DNA of 64,000 bases from Archivesica marissinica (Eukaryota; Mollusca; Bivalvia; Venerida; Vesicomyidae): contig CM026391.1 in the NCBI GenBank assembly GCA_014843695.1, positions 21,006,802 to 21,070,801 of the forward strand. Direction: 5' to 3'. This document shows positions 47,249 through 60,589 of the stretch, one piece after another; the first letter of the stretch is position 1; every line of letters starts with the position of its first letter. The notes beneath the pieces were generated by a model. The model did not search any database. It was not told the DNA's origin and saw only the letters and a list, made by a program, of their open reading frames with translations. A program made the translations under genes and the position numbers.

Positions 47249-47869
47249 AATCCATTTTAACTTTTTCAATGAGAGACATTAGTCAAGTTACTTCCCCTGA
47301 ATACTCATGAAACTAGATTGGTCCTCTTAATTGGCTTCCTCTGTTTTTATTGTTATTTCCTTTGCACCACATGCTATCTGTTTTCATTAGTTTTCTTATC
47401 TTATAATTATTAAATTACTAAATCTAGACAGATATCCTACAGCATATCCAATGGATACTTTACTGTAGAAATTGATTATAAATTAATTAACATGCTTTTG
47501 ATAAAATCACATTTATCATACCGCAACATATGGTTAGGGAACACCAATAAAAACAAAGGCTTTCAACTAAAAGGACCAATACATATTTCGGGATAAATTG
47601 GACATTATCTGTCAAGGGAGGTAATCGAAAACCCAATAATTTTCTCAATGATTTCATTTGGAAATCAAACATACCCGGTAACAATGTTGTCATTTTACCA
47701 ATATAGTCCATAATAATGCAGCATGAAGGTACGTCACTTTGCATCACCTATGGACTTCAAACATTGTAAATTAGAATTTTCTTTTCAAAAAAGGGTGCTA
47801 AAGGCTCCACCCCTCACAAGTAAATTTACTTGAACAATGGTGGTTCCTTGGGTACTCGGGGCAAATTAT
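47249..47869. other. Single-copy stretch, no supported gene
   Basis: An 86-codon minus-strand frame (47487-47747) is not recognised and has no splice or codon support. AAGGGAGGTAAT at about 47616 resembles a short motif often seen in mollusc repeats (recollection, unproven). Confidence 0.5.
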
Positions 47870-47874
47870 AGAAA

Positions 47875-48367
47875 CATGGAGGTCACGGAAGTAGCCGGTA
47901 GAGGTCACGGTAGTAGCCGGTAGAGGTCACGGTAGTAGCCGGTAGAGGTCACGGTAGTAGCCGGTAGAGGTCACGGTAGTAGCTGGTAGAGGTCACAGTA
48001 GTAGCCGGTAGAGGTCACGGAAGTAGCCAGTAGAGGTCATGGTAGTAGCCGGTAGAGGTCACGGAAATAGCCGGTAGAGGTCATGGTAGTAGCCGGTAGA
48101 GGTCACGGAAGTAGCCGGTAGAGGTCACGGAAGCTGGTAGAGAAGTCACAGTAATAGCTGGTAGAGGTCACAGTAGTAGCCGGTAGAGGTCACAGTAATA
48201 GCTGGTAGAGGTCACAGTAATAGCCAGTAGAGGTCACAGTAATAGCTGGTAGAGGTCACAGTAGTAGCCGGTAGAGGTCACAGTAATAGCTGGTAGAGGT
48301 CACAGTAATAGCCAGTAGAGGTCAGAGTAATAGCCAGTAGAGGTCACAGTAATAGCTGGTAGAGGTC
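47875..48367. repeat. 22 bp tandem array, about 22 copies
   Basis: Unit GGTAGAGGTCACGGTAGTAG + CC. The left half has TCACGG and AGCCGG; the right half mostly TCACAG and AGCTGG or AGCCAG, consistent with CpG loss in both forms. One disturbed unit (AGCTGGTAGAGAAGTCACAG) lies at about 48130. Confidence 0.96.
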
Positions 48368-48368
48368 G

Positions 48369-48738
48369 TTTGACCTGGAAGTGTAGTCATAAGGGAACAA
48401 GTTTCTGCACTATTAATATTTAATGCATTATATCCAACAAATGCGCAAAACAATACAATGATTATAGAGACAATTCTGATATTTTGTATTATAAATGAAC
48501 TTTTAAAATATATCTACAAAATCGAGCATTACTATGTACGTAATGAGTGGGAATATAGAACTGCATTTATGCAACCGTCTCATCTGCAATAAACCATTGC
48601 AATCATATATGTCCTGAAGTTGCATTAAAACATGGCTACAAATTGTCCGTCAAGCATTCAATATGAGGTATTCGACAAGTTCCTTTTTAAGCCGAACACT
48701 ATTTCAAAATTGTTAATTACTAGAAATACATCAAGTAG
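48369..48738. other. Single-copy stretch, no gene seen
   Basis: AT-rich, no frame, no repeat recognised. Confidence 0.6.
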
Positions 48739-51700
48739 ACATGCAAGCCAGCATCCTGTATGTACAGTAGTTTCCTATGTGCAAGCCGGCATCCTGTATA
48801 TACAGTAGTTACCTACGTGCAAGCCGGCATCCTGTATGTACAGTAGTTTCCTACGTTCAAGCCGGCATCCTGTATGTACAGTAGTTACCCACGTGCAAGC
48901 CGGCATCCTGTATGTACAGTAGTTACCTATGTGCAAGCCGGCATCCTGTATGTACAGTAGTTTCCTACGTTCAAGCCGGCATCCTGTATGTACAGTAGTT
49001 ACCCATGTGCAAGCCGGCATCCTGTATGTACAGTAGTTACCTACGTGCAAGCCAGCATCCTGTATGTACAGTAGCTTCCTACGTGCAAGCCCACGTCCTG
49101 TATGTACAGTAGTTACCTACGGGCAAGCCCACGTCCTGTATATACAGTAGTTACCTACGGGCAAGCCGGCATCCTGTATGTACAGTAGCTTCCTACAGGC
49201 ACGTCCTGTATGTACAGTAGTTACCTACGTGCAAGCCGGCATCCTGTATGTACAGTAGTTACCTACGTGCAAGCCCATGTCCTGTATGTACAGTAGTTAC
49301 CTATGGGCAAGCCCACGTCCTGTATGTACAGTAGTTACCTACGGGCAAGCCCACGTCCTGTATATACAGTAGTTACCTACGGGCAAGCCCACGTCCTGTA
49401 TGTACAGTAGTTACCTACGTGCAAGCCGGCATCCTGTATGTACAGTAGTTTCCTACGTGCAATCCGGCATCCTGTATGTACAGTAGTTACCTACGTGCAA
49501 GCCCACGTCCTGTATATACAGTAGTTACCTACGTGCAAGCCAGCATCCTGTATGTACAGTAGCTTCCTACATGCAAGCCCACGTCCTGTATGTACAGTAG
49601 TTACCTACGGGCAAGCCCACGTCCTGTATATACAGTAGTTACCTACGGGCAAACCGGCATCCTGTATGTACAGTAGCTTCCTACGGGCACGTCCTGTATG
49701 TACAGTAGTTACCTACGTGCAAGCTGGCATCCTGTATGTACAGTAGTTACCTACGTGCAAGCCCACGTCCTGTATGTACAGTAGTTACCTACGGGCAAGC
49801 CCACGTCCTGTATGTACAGTAGTTACCTACGGGCAAGCCCACGTCCTGTATGTACAGTAGTTACCTACGGGCAAGCCCACGTCCTGTATATACAGTAGTT
49901 ACCTACGGGCAAGCCCACGTCCTGTATGTACAGTAGTTACCTATGTGCAAGCCGGCGTCCTGTATGTACAGTAGTTTCCTACGTTCAAGCCGGCATCCTG
50001 TATGTACAGTAGTTACCCACGTGCAAGCCGGCATCCTGTATGTACAGTAGTTACCTACGTGCAAGCCAGCATCCTGTATGTACAGTAGCTTCCTACGTGC
50101 AAGCCCACGTCCTGTATGTACAGTAGTTACCTACGGGCAAGCCCACGTCCTGTATATACAGTAGTTACCTACGGGCAAGCCGGCATCCTGTATGTACAGA
50201 AGCTTCCTACGGGCACGTCCTGTATGTACAGTAGTTACCTACGTGCAAGCCGGCATCCTGTATGTACAGTAGTTACCTACGTGCAAGCCCACGTCCTGTA
50301 TGTACAGTAGTTACCTACGTGCAAGCCAGCATCCTGTATGTACAGTAGTTTCCTACGTGCAAGCCGGCATCCTGTATGTACAGTAGTTTCCTACGTGCAA
50401 GCCAGCATCCTGTATGTACAGTAGTTTCCTACGGGCAAGCCCACGTCCTGTATATACAGTGGTTACCTACGTGCAAGCCAGCATCCTGTATGTACAGTAG
50501 TTTCCTACGTGCAAGCCGGCATCCTGTATGTACAGTAGTTACCTACGGGCAAGCCGGCATCCTGTATGTACAGTAGTTTCCTACGTGCAAGCCGGCATCC
50601 TGTATGTACAGTAGTTTCCTACGGGCAAACCCACGTCCTGTATATACAGTAGTTACCTATGTGCAAGCCAGCATCCTGTATGTATAGTAGTTTCCTACGT
50701 GCAAGCCGGCATCCTGTATGTAAAGTAGCTTCCTACGGGCAAGCCCACGTCCTATATGTACAGTAGCTTCCTACGGGCAAGCCCACGTCCTGTATGTACA
50801 GTAGTTTCCTACGTGCAAGCCCACGTCCTGTATGTACAGTAGTTACCTACGGGCAAGCCGGCATCCTGTATGTACAGTAGTTTCCTACGTGCAAGCCGGC
50901 ATCCTATATGTACAGTAGCTTCCTACGGGCAAGCCGGCATCCTGTATATACAGTAGTTTCCTATGTGCAAGCCGGCATCCTGTATGTACAGTAGTTTCCT
51001 ACGTGCAAGCCCATGTCCTGTATATACAGTAGTTACCTACGTGCAAGCAGGCATCATATATGTACAGTAGTTTCCTACGTGCAAGCCGGCATCCTGTATG
51101 TACAGTAGTTTCCTACGTGCAAGCCGGCATCCTGTATGTACAGTAGTTTCCTACGTGCAAGCCGGCATCCTGTATGTACAGTAGTTTCCTACGTGCAAGC
51201 AGGCATCCTGTATGTACAGTAGTTTCCTACGTGCAAGCCGGCATCCTGTATGTACAGTAGTTTCCTACGTGCAAGCCGGCATCCTGTATGTACAGTAGTT
51301 TCCTATGTGCAAGCCGGCATCCTGTATGTACAGTAGTTTCCTACGGGCAAGCCCACGTCCTGTATATACAGTAGTTACCTACGGGCAAGCCCACGTCCTG
51401 TATATACAGTAGTTACCTACGTGCAAGCCGGCATCCTGTATGTACAGTAGTTACTTACGTGCAAGCCGGCATCCTGTATATACAGTAGTTACCTATGTGC
51501 AAGCCAGCATCCTGTATGTATAGTAGTTTCCTACGTGCAAGCCGGCATCCTGTATGTACAGTAGCTTCCTACGGGCAAGCCCACGTCCTATATGTACAGT
51601 AGCTTCCTACGGGCAAGCCCACGTCCTGTATGTACAGTAGTTTCCTACGTGCAAGCCCACGTCCTGTATGTACAGTAGTTACCTACGGGCAAGCCGGCAT

Positions 51701-54700
51701 CCTGTATGTACAGTAGTTTCCTACGTGCAAGCCGGCATCCTATATGTACAGTAGCTTCCTACGGGCAAGCCGGCATCCTGTATATACAGTAGTTTCCTAC
51801 GTGCAAGCCGGCATCCTGTATGTACAGTAGTTACCTACGTGCAAGCCCATGTCCTGTATATACAGTAGTTACCTACGTGCAAGCAGGCATCATATATGTA
51901 CAGTAGTTTCCTACGTGCAAGCCGGCATCCTGTATGTACAGTAGTTTCCTACGTGCAAGCCGGCATCCTGTATGTACAGTAGTTTCCTACGTGCAAGCCG
52001 GCATCCTGTATGTACAGTAGTTTCCTACGTGCAAGCAGGCATCCTGTATGTACAGTAGTTTCCTACATGCAAGCCGGCATCCTGTATGTACAGTAGTTTC
52101 CTACATGCAAGCCGGCATCCTGTATGTACAGTAGTTTCCTATGTGCAAGCCGGCATCCTGTATGTACAGTAGTTTCCTACGAGCAAGCCCACGTCCTGTA
52201 TATACAGTAGTTACCTACGGGCAAGCCCACGTCCTGTATATACAGTAGTTACCTACGTGCAAGCCGGCATCCTGTATGTACAGTAGTTACTTACGTGCAA
52301 GCCGGCATCCTGTATATACAGTAGTTACCTATGGGCAAGCCGGCATCCTATATGTACAGTAGTTTCCTACATGCAAGCCGGCATCCTGTATGTACAGTAG
52401 TTACCTACGTGCAAGCCGGCATCCTGTATGTACAGTAGCTTCCTACGTGCAAGCCGGAATCCTGTATGTACAGTAGTTACCTACGTGCAAGCCGGCATCC
52501 TGTATGTACAGTAGTTACCTACGTGCAAGCCGGAATCCTGTATGTACAGTAGTTACCTACGTACAAGCCGGCATCCTGTATATACAGTAGTTACCTACGT
52601 GCAAGCCGGCATCCTGTATGTACAGTAGTTTCCTACGTGCAAGCCAGCATCCTATATGTACAGTAGTTACCTATGTGCAAGCCGGCATCCTGTATATACA
52701 GTAGTTTCCTACGTGCACGCCGGCATCCTGTATATACAGTAGTTACCTACGGGCAAGCCCACGTCCTGTATATACAGTAGTTACCTACGTGCAAGCCGCC
52801 AACCTGTATATACAGTAGTTACCTACGGGCAAGCCCACGTCCTGTATGTACAGTAGTTACCTACGTGCAAGCCCACGTCCAGTATATACAGTAGTTACCT
52901 ACGTGCAAGCCGCCAACCTGTATATACAGTAGTTACCTACGGGCACGTCCTGTATGTACAGTAGTTACCTACGTGCAAGCCCACGTCCTGTATATACAGT
53001 AGTTACCTACGTGCAAGCCCACGTCCTGTATATACAGTAGTTACCTACGTGCAAGCCCACGTCCTGTATATACAGTAGTTACCTACGGGCAAGCCCACGT
53101 CCTGTATATACAGTAGTTACCTACGGGCAAACCGGCATCCTGTATGTACAGTAGCTTCCTACGGGCACGTCCTGTATGTACAGTAGTTACCTACGTGCAA
53201 GCTGGCATCCTGTATGTACAGTAGTTACCTACGTGCAAACCCACGTCCTGTATGTACAGTAGTTACCTACGGGCAAGCCCACGTCCTGTATGTACAGTAG
53301 TTACCTACGGGCAAGCCCACGTCCTGTATGTACAGTAGTTACCTACGGGCAAGCCCACGTCCTGTATATACAGTAGTTACCTACGGGCAAGCCCACGTCC
53401 TGTATGTACAGTAGTTACCTATGTGCAAGCCGGCGTCCTGTATGTACAGTAGTTTCCTACGTTCAAGCCGGCATCCTGTATGTACAGTAGTTTCCTACGG
53501 GCAAACCCACGTCCTGTATATACAGTAGTTACCTATGTGCAAGCCAGCATCCTGTATGTATAGTAGTTTCCTACGTGCAAGCCGGCATCCTGTATGTAAA
53601 GTAGCTTCCTACGGGCAAGCCCACGTCCTATATGTACAGTAGCTTCCTACGGGCAAGCCCACGTCCTGTATGTACAGTAGTTTCCTACGTGCAAGCCCAC
53701 GTCCTGTATGTACAGTAGTTACCTACGGGCAAGCCGGCATCCTGTATGTACAGTAGTTTCCTACGTGCAAGCCGGCATCCTATATGTACAGTAGCTTCCT
53801 ACGGGCAAGCCGGCATCCTGTATATACAGTAGTTTCCTATGTGCAAGCCGGCATCCTGTATGTACAGTAGTTTCCTACGTGCAAGCCCATGTCCTGTATG
53901 TACAGTAGTTTCCTACGTGCAAGCCGGCATCCTGTATGTACAGTAGTTTCCTATGTGCAAGCCGGCATCCTGTATGTACAGTAGTTTCCTACGGGCAAGC
54001 CCACGTCCTGTATATACAGTAGTTACCTACGGGCAAGCCCACGTCCTGTATGTACAGTAGTTACCTATGTGCAAGCCGGCGTCCTGTATGTACAGTAGTT
54101 TCCTACGTTCAAGCCGGCATCCTGTATGTACAGTAGTTACCCACGTGCAAGCCGGCATCCTGTATGTACAGTAGTTACCTACGTGCAAGCCAGCATCCTG
54201 TATGTACAGTAGCTTCCTACGTGCAAGCCCACGTCCTGTATGTACAGTAGTTACCTACGGGCAAGCCCACGTCCTGTATATACAGTAGTTACCTACGGGC
54301 AAGCCGGCATCCTGTATGTACAGAAGCTTCCTACGGGCACGTCCTGTATGTACAGTAGTTACCTACGTGCAAGCCGGCATCCTGTATGTACAGTAGTTAC
54401 CTACGTGCAAGCCCACGTCCTGTATGTACAGTAGTTACCTACGTGCAAGCCAGCATCCTGTATGTACAGTAGTTTCCTACGTGCAAGCCGGCATCCTGTA
54501 TGTACAGTAGTTTCCTACGTGCAAGCCAGCATCCTGTATGTACAGTAGTTTCCTACGGGCAAGCCCACGTCCTGTATATACAGTGGTTACCTACGTGCAA
54601 GCCAGCATCCTGTATGTACAGTAGTTTCCTACGTGCAAGCCGGCATCCTGTATGTACAGTAGTTACCTACGGGCAAGCCGGCATCCTGTATGTACAGTAG

Positions 54701-57700
54701 TTTCCTACGTGCAAGCCGGCATCCTGTATGTACAGTAGTTTCCTACGGGCAAACCCACGTCCTGTATATACAGTAGTTACCTATGTGCAAGCCAGCATCC
54801 TGTATGTATAGTAGTTTCCTACGTGCAAGCCGGCATCCTGTATGTAAAGTAGCTTCCTACGGGCAAGCCCACGTCCTATATGTACAGTAGCTTCCTACGG
54901 GCAAGCCCACGTCCTGTATGTACAGTAGTTTCCTACGTGCAAGCCCACGTCCTGTATGTACAGTAGTTACCTACGGGCAAGCCGGCATCCTGTATGTACA
55001 GTAGTTTCCTACGTGCAAGCCGGCATCCTATATGTACAGTAGCTTCCTACGGGCAAGCCGGCATCCTGTATATACAGTAGTTTCCTATGTGCAAGCCGGC
55101 ATCCTGTATGTACAGTAGTTTCCTACGTGCAAGCCCATGTCCTGTATATACAGTAGTTACCTACGTGCAAGCAGGCATCATATATGTACAGTAGTTTCCT
55201 ACGTGCAAGCCGGCATCCTGTATGTACAGTAGTTTCCTACGTGCAAGCCGGCATCCTGTATGTACAGTAGTTTCCTACGTGCAAGCCGGCATCCTGTATG
55301 TACAGTAGTTTCCTACGTGCAAGCCCACGTCCTGTATGTACAGTAGTTACCTACGTGCAAGCCGGCATCCTGTATGTACAGTAGTTTCCTACGTGCAAGC
55401 CGGCATCCTGTATGTACAGTAGTTTCCTAGTGCAAGCCGGCTCCTGTATGTACAGTAGTTTCCTACGGGCAAGCCCTCCTGTATATACAGTAGTTACCTA
55501 CGGGCACGTCCTGTATGTACAGTAGTTACCTACGTGCAAGCCGGCATCCTGTATGTACAGTAGTTACCTACGTGCAAGCCGGCATCCTGTATATACAGTA
55601 GTTACCTAGTGCAAGCCGCTCCTGTATGTAAGTAGTTTCCTACGGCAAGCCGGCGTCCTGTATGTACAGTAGTTTCCTACGGGCAAGCCGGCATCCTGTA
55701 TGTACAGTAGCTTCCTACGGGCACGTCCTGTATGTACAGTAGTTTCCTACGTGCAAGCCGGCATCCTGTATGTACAGTAGTTACCTACGGGCAAGCCGGC
55801 ATCCTGTATGTACAGTAGTTTCCTACGTGCAAGCCGGCATCCTGTATGTACAGTAGTTTCCTACGGGCAAGCCCACGTCCTGTATATACAGTAGTTACCT
55901 ACGGGCAAGCCCACGTCCTGTATGTACAGTAGTTACCTACGTGCAAGCCGGCGTCCTGTATGTACAGTAGTTACCTACGTGCAAGCCGGCATCCTGTATG
56001 TACAGTAGTTTCCTACGTGCAAGCCGGCATCCTGTATATACAGTAGTTACCTATGTGCAAGCCAGCATCCTGTATGTATAGTAGTTTCCTACGTGCAAGC
56101 CGGCATCCTGTATGTACAGTAGCTTCCTACGGGCAAGCCCACGTCCTATATGTACAGTAGCTTCCTACGGGCAAGCCCACGTCCTGTATGTACAGTAGTT
56201 TCCTACGTGCAAGCCCACGTCCTGTATGTACAGTAGTTACCTACGGGCAAGCCGGCATCCTGTATGTACAGTAGTTTCCTACGTGCAAGCCGGCATCCTA
56301 TATGTACAGTAGCTTCCTACGGGCAAGCCGGCATCCTGTATATACAGTAGTTTCCTACGTGCAAGCCGGCATCCTGTATGTACAGTAGTTACCTACGTGC
56401 AAGCCCATGTCCTGTATGTACAGTAGTTTCCTACGTGCAAGCCGGCATCCTGTATGTACAGTAGTTTCCTACGTGCAAGCCGGCATCCTGTATGTACAGT
56501 AGTTTCCTACGGGCAAGCCCACGTCCTGTATGTACAGTAGTTTCCTACGTGCAAGCCCACGTCCTGTATGTACAGTAGTTACCTACGTGCAAGCCGGCAT
56601 CCTGTATGTACAGTAGTTTCCTACGTGCAAGCCGGCATCCTGTATGTACAGTAGTTTCCTACGTGCAAGCCGGCATCCTGTATGTACAGTAGTTTCCTAC
56701 GTGCAAGCCGGCATCCTGTATGTACAGTAGTTTCCTACGTGCAAGCCCACGTCCTGTATATACAGTAGTTACCTACGTGCAAGCCCACGTCCTGTATGTA
56801 CAGTAGTTTCCTACGTGCAAGCCGGCATCCTGTATGTACAGTAGTTTCCTACGTGCAAGCCGGCATCCTGTATGTACAGTAGTTTCCTACGTGCAAGCCT
56901 CCTGTATGTACAGTAGTTCCTACTGCAAGCCGCATCCTGTATGTACAGTAGTTTCCTACGTGCAAGCCGGCATCCTGTATGTACAGTAGTTTCCTACGTG
57001 CAAGCCCGCGTCCTGTATATACAGTAGTTACCTACGGGCAAGCCCACGTCCTGTATATACAGTAGTTACCTACGTGCAAGCCGGCATCCTGTATGTACAG
57101 TAGTTACTTACGTGCAAGCCGGCATCCTGTATATACAGTAGTTACCTATGGGCAAGCCGGCATCCTATATGTACAGTAGTTTCCTACATGCAAGCCGGCA
57201 TCCTGTATGTACAGTAGTTACCTACGTGCAAGCCGGCATCCTGTATGTACAGTAGCTTCCTACGTGCAAGCCGGAATCCTGTATGTACAGTAGTTACCTA
57301 CGTGCAAGCCGGCATCCTGTATGTACAGTAGTTACCTACGTGCAAGCCGGAATCCTGTATGTACAGTAGTTACCTACGTACAAGCCGGCATCCTGTATAT
57401 ACAGTAGTTACCTACGTGCAAGCCGGCATCCTGTATGTACAGTAGTTTCCTACGTGCAAGCCAGCATCCTATATGTACAGTAGTTACCTATGTGCAAGCC
57501 GGCATCCTGTATATACAGTAGTTTCCTACGTGCACGCCGGCATCCTGTATATACAGTAGTTACCTACGGGCAAGCCCACGTCCTGTATATACAGTAGTTA
57601 CCTACGTGCAAGCCGCCAACCTGTATATACAGTAGTTACCTACGGGCAAGCCCACGTCCTGTATGTACAGTAGTTACCTACGTGCAAGCCCACGTCCAGT

Positions 57701-57977
57701 ATATACAGTAGTTACCTACGTGCAAGCCGCCAACCTGTATATACAGTAGTTACCTACGGGCACGTCCTGTATGTACAGTAGTTACCTACGTGCAAGCCCA
57801 CGTCCTGTATATACAGTAGTTACCTACGTGCAAGCCCACGTCCTGTATATACAGTAGTTACCTACGTGCAAGCCCACGTCCTGTATATACAGTAGTTACC
57901 TACGGGCAAGCCCACGTCCTGTATATACAGTAGTTACCTACGTGCAAGCCGCCAACCTGTATATACAGTAGTTACCT
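48739..57977. repeat. 38 bp satellite, 9.2 kb
   Basis: Unit GCAAGCCGGCATCCTGTATG + TACAGTAGTTTCCTACGT, about 240 copies. Modules vary: CCGGCATCC or CCCACGTCC; TTTCC, TTACC or CTTCC; ACGTGC, ACGGGC, ATGTGC or ACATGC; GTATGTAC or GTATATAC. Short units such as ACGGGCACGTCC lack AAGCCC. Long blocks are copied: 49921-51190 matches 54045-55314 (offset 4124), and about 52230-53060 matches 57047-57877 (offset 4817). Frames of about 65 codons repeat at the same offset and are not genes. Confidence 0.98.
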
Positions 57978-58062
57978 GAACACTGTTTGACATATCCATA
58001 CTGATCAAAGCTTTAAACGAACATTAATCCAAAATGTTTGTGCCAAACACTCATAATTGTTA

Positions 58063-58299
58063 CATAAATGGTTTTTTGGGTCTTCAGTCGCACCAACAGC
58101 TATTAATGGTTGAGGCAGACCCTGAGTGCCCTTCTGAGCAGTATGTCAGATACGGACGGACACATAGGTAGGACCACAAGTCAGCTGGATAGCTTCCGTA
58201 CATGACAGAATTATACACCCCAGTGGGATTCGAACCTACAGCGGTGAGAGGCAAGTGATTTGATGTCGAAGACTTCAACCCCTTGGACATGGAGGTCCC
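58063..58299 (-). mobile_element. SINE D, with 9-bp target duplication
   Basis: Minus strand: head GGGACCTCCATGTCCAAGGG with B box GTTCGAATCC, body as at 31672-31965, tail ending in CCCAAAAAACC. TAATTGTTA is duplicated at 58054-58062 and 58300-58308. Confidence 0.85.
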
Positions 58300-58383
58300 T
58301 AATTGTTATCCATTGTACTACACTGGCAAATGACACCGGCGTAATTGTGCAAATATGTCGCACAGCGAATCCTACTTTATTCA

Positions 58384-59756
58384 TACATGGTACTGATTGT
58401 TTGTTTGTTTTGGAGATTTAATGTCGCACCAACAGATTAGGTTATTTGCCGACTCTAGCTACATGGTACTGACTGTTTGTTTTGGAGATTTAATGTCGCA
58501 CCAACAGATTAGGTTATTTGCCGACTCTAGCTACACGGTACTGACTGTTTGTTTTGGAGGTTTAATGTCGCACCAACAGATTAGGTTATTTGCCTACTCT
58601 AGCTACATGGTACTGATTGTTTGTTTTGGAGATTTAATGTCGCACCAACAGATTAGGTTATTTGCCTACTCTAGCTACATGGTACTGATTGTTTGTTTTG
58701 GAGATTTAATGTCGCACCAACAGATTAGGTTATTTGCCTACTCTAGCTACATGGTACTGATTGTTTGCTTTGGAGATTTAATGCCGCACCAACATATTAG
58801 GTTATTTGCCTACTCTAGCTACATGGTACTGATTGTTTGCTTTGGAGATTTAATGCCGCACCAACAGATTAGGTTATTTGCCTACTCTAGCTACATGGTA
58901 CTGATTGTTTGCTTTGGAGATTTAATGCCGCACCAACAGATTAGGTTATTTGCCTACTCTAGCTACATGGTACTGATTGTTTGTTTGTTTTGGAGATTTA
59001 ATGCCGCACCAACAGATTAGGTTATTTGCCTACTCTAGCTACATGGTACTGATTGTTTGCTTTGGAGTTTAATGCCGCACCAACAGATTAGGTTATTTGC
59101 CTACTCTAGCTACATGGTACTGATTGTTTGCTTTGGAGATTTAATGTCGCACCAACAGATTAGGTTATTTGCCGACTCTAGCTACATGGTACTGATTGTT
59201 TGCTTTGGAGGTTTAATGTCGCACCAACAGATTAGGTTATTTGCCTACTCTAGCTACATGATACTGATTGTTTGTTTGTTTTGGAGTTTTAATGTCGCAC
59301 CAACAGATTAGGTTATTTGCCTACTCTAGCTACATGGTACTGATTGTTTGTTTGTTTTGGAGTTTTAATGTCGCACCAACAGATTAGGTTATTTGCCTAC
59401 TCTAGCTACATGGTACTGATTGTTTGTTTGTTTTGGAGATTTAATGTCGCACCAACAGATTAGGTTATTTGCCTACTCTAGCTACATGATACTGATTGTT
59501 TGCTTTGGAGATTTAATGTCGCACCAACAGATTAGGTTATTTGCCTACTCTAGCTACATGGTACTGATTGTTTGTTTGTTTTGGAGATTTAATGTCGCAC
59601 CAACAGATTAGGTTATTTGCCTACTCTAGCTACATGGTAATGATTGTTTGTTTGTTTTGGAGATTTAATGTCGCACCAACAGATTAGGTTATTTGCCTAC
59701 TCTAGCTACATGATACTGATTGTTTGCTTTGGAGATTTAATGTCGCACCAACAGGT
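58384..59756. repeat. 72/76 bp satellite made from a SINE D tail
   Basis: About 18 units, each ACATGGTACTGATT followed by GTTTGTTTTGGAGATTTAAT, GTCGCACCAACAGATTAGGT and TATTTGCCTACTCTAGCT. All but the first 14 bases match the 3' end of SINE D (31690-31755). The 14 bases match what would be host DNA beside the tail. Length steps of 4 bp come from the number of GTTT repeats. The last unit continues directly into the SINE D body at 59757. Open frames (207 codons at 58397-59020) are repeat artefacts. Confidence 0.93.
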
Positions 59757-60018
59757 CATTTGCCGACTCTCTAGCTATTATTGGAGGAGGGACACCCTGG
59801 GTGCCCTCCGAGTAGTTGCGGGCACGCACAAGCACCCAGGTAGAACCAGAGACATGCTGGATAGCTTCCTCGTATGAAATTATTCGAAACACCCATTGCT
59901 GGAGCCGTTACGATTGTGCCCTTAGGCAAGGCATTTAAATCCACATTGCCTCTTCTCTCCTTCATGGCGATGGATTCCATCAGGAATGAGGTCTCGAGGG
60001 TGATTAATTTAAGTTGAA
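59757..60018. mobile_element. SINE D / SINE C chimera
   Basis: 59757-59895 is SINE D body in minus orientation (CTAGCTATTATTGGAGGAGG, GCACCCAGGTAGAACCAGAG, TGGATAGCTTCCTCGTATGA) without its tRNA-like head. At about 59897 it switches to SINE C body in plus orientation (GAGCCGTTACGATTGTGCCC, TTAGGCAAGGCATTT, CCACATTGCCTCTTCTCTCC) and tail GTGATTAATTTAAGTTG, also without head. Two 5'-truncated elements are thus joined head-region to head-region. Confidence 0.8.
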
Positions 60019-60054
60019 ATAACTTACACTGAAACAATCAAATATCCTCTTGGT

Positions 60055-60186
60055 ATTTGGTTGCATTGGGTGTGGTATTCGGTTGCATTGGGTGTGGTAT
60101 TCGGTTGCATTGGGTGTGGTATTCGGTTGCATTGGGTGTGGTATTCGGTTGCATTGGGTGTGGTATTCGGTTGCATTGGGTGGTAT
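60055..60186. repeat. 22 bp tandem array, six copies
   Basis: Unit GGTTGCATTGGGTGTGGTAT + TC, identical except at the ends. Confidence 0.96.
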
Positions 60187-60589
60187 ATGGGGTACAATAC
60201 AATGATACCCATATACTGACTTATGCCAAAAATGCAAACCAGTATGGATATGTCAACAGGACGTTACGTTAACTACCAATACATCAATATACAGCAAAAA
60301 GTACACCTGAAATATGGCCATTTATTGTGTTCCTCTAATACATGGTTTATACATTGTAATTAAAACATTTTCATTCTGATGGGAAGTACTTCCTGACTGT
60401 TCAGCCGGTACTTGCCTTGCCAGATACGTTACATATAACGGTTGTTATATATATTTGAGCTGCCCCATTACAAAACCAACATAAGTGTGTACCAAGACAC
60501 AGACCTCGAACACAACATGATAAAATGATAAATCTACGCTCAACATTCTCAAATAATGCTACGTTTTACAAACGTCCAATTAAGTTAAA
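60187..60589. other. Single-copy stretch, no gene seen
   Basis: No frame, repeat or RNA gene recognised. Confidence 0.6.

Noticed and set aside
47487..47747. 86-codon minus-strand frame
   Set aside because: Not recognised, no supporting signals, and it contains a possible mollusc repeat motif.
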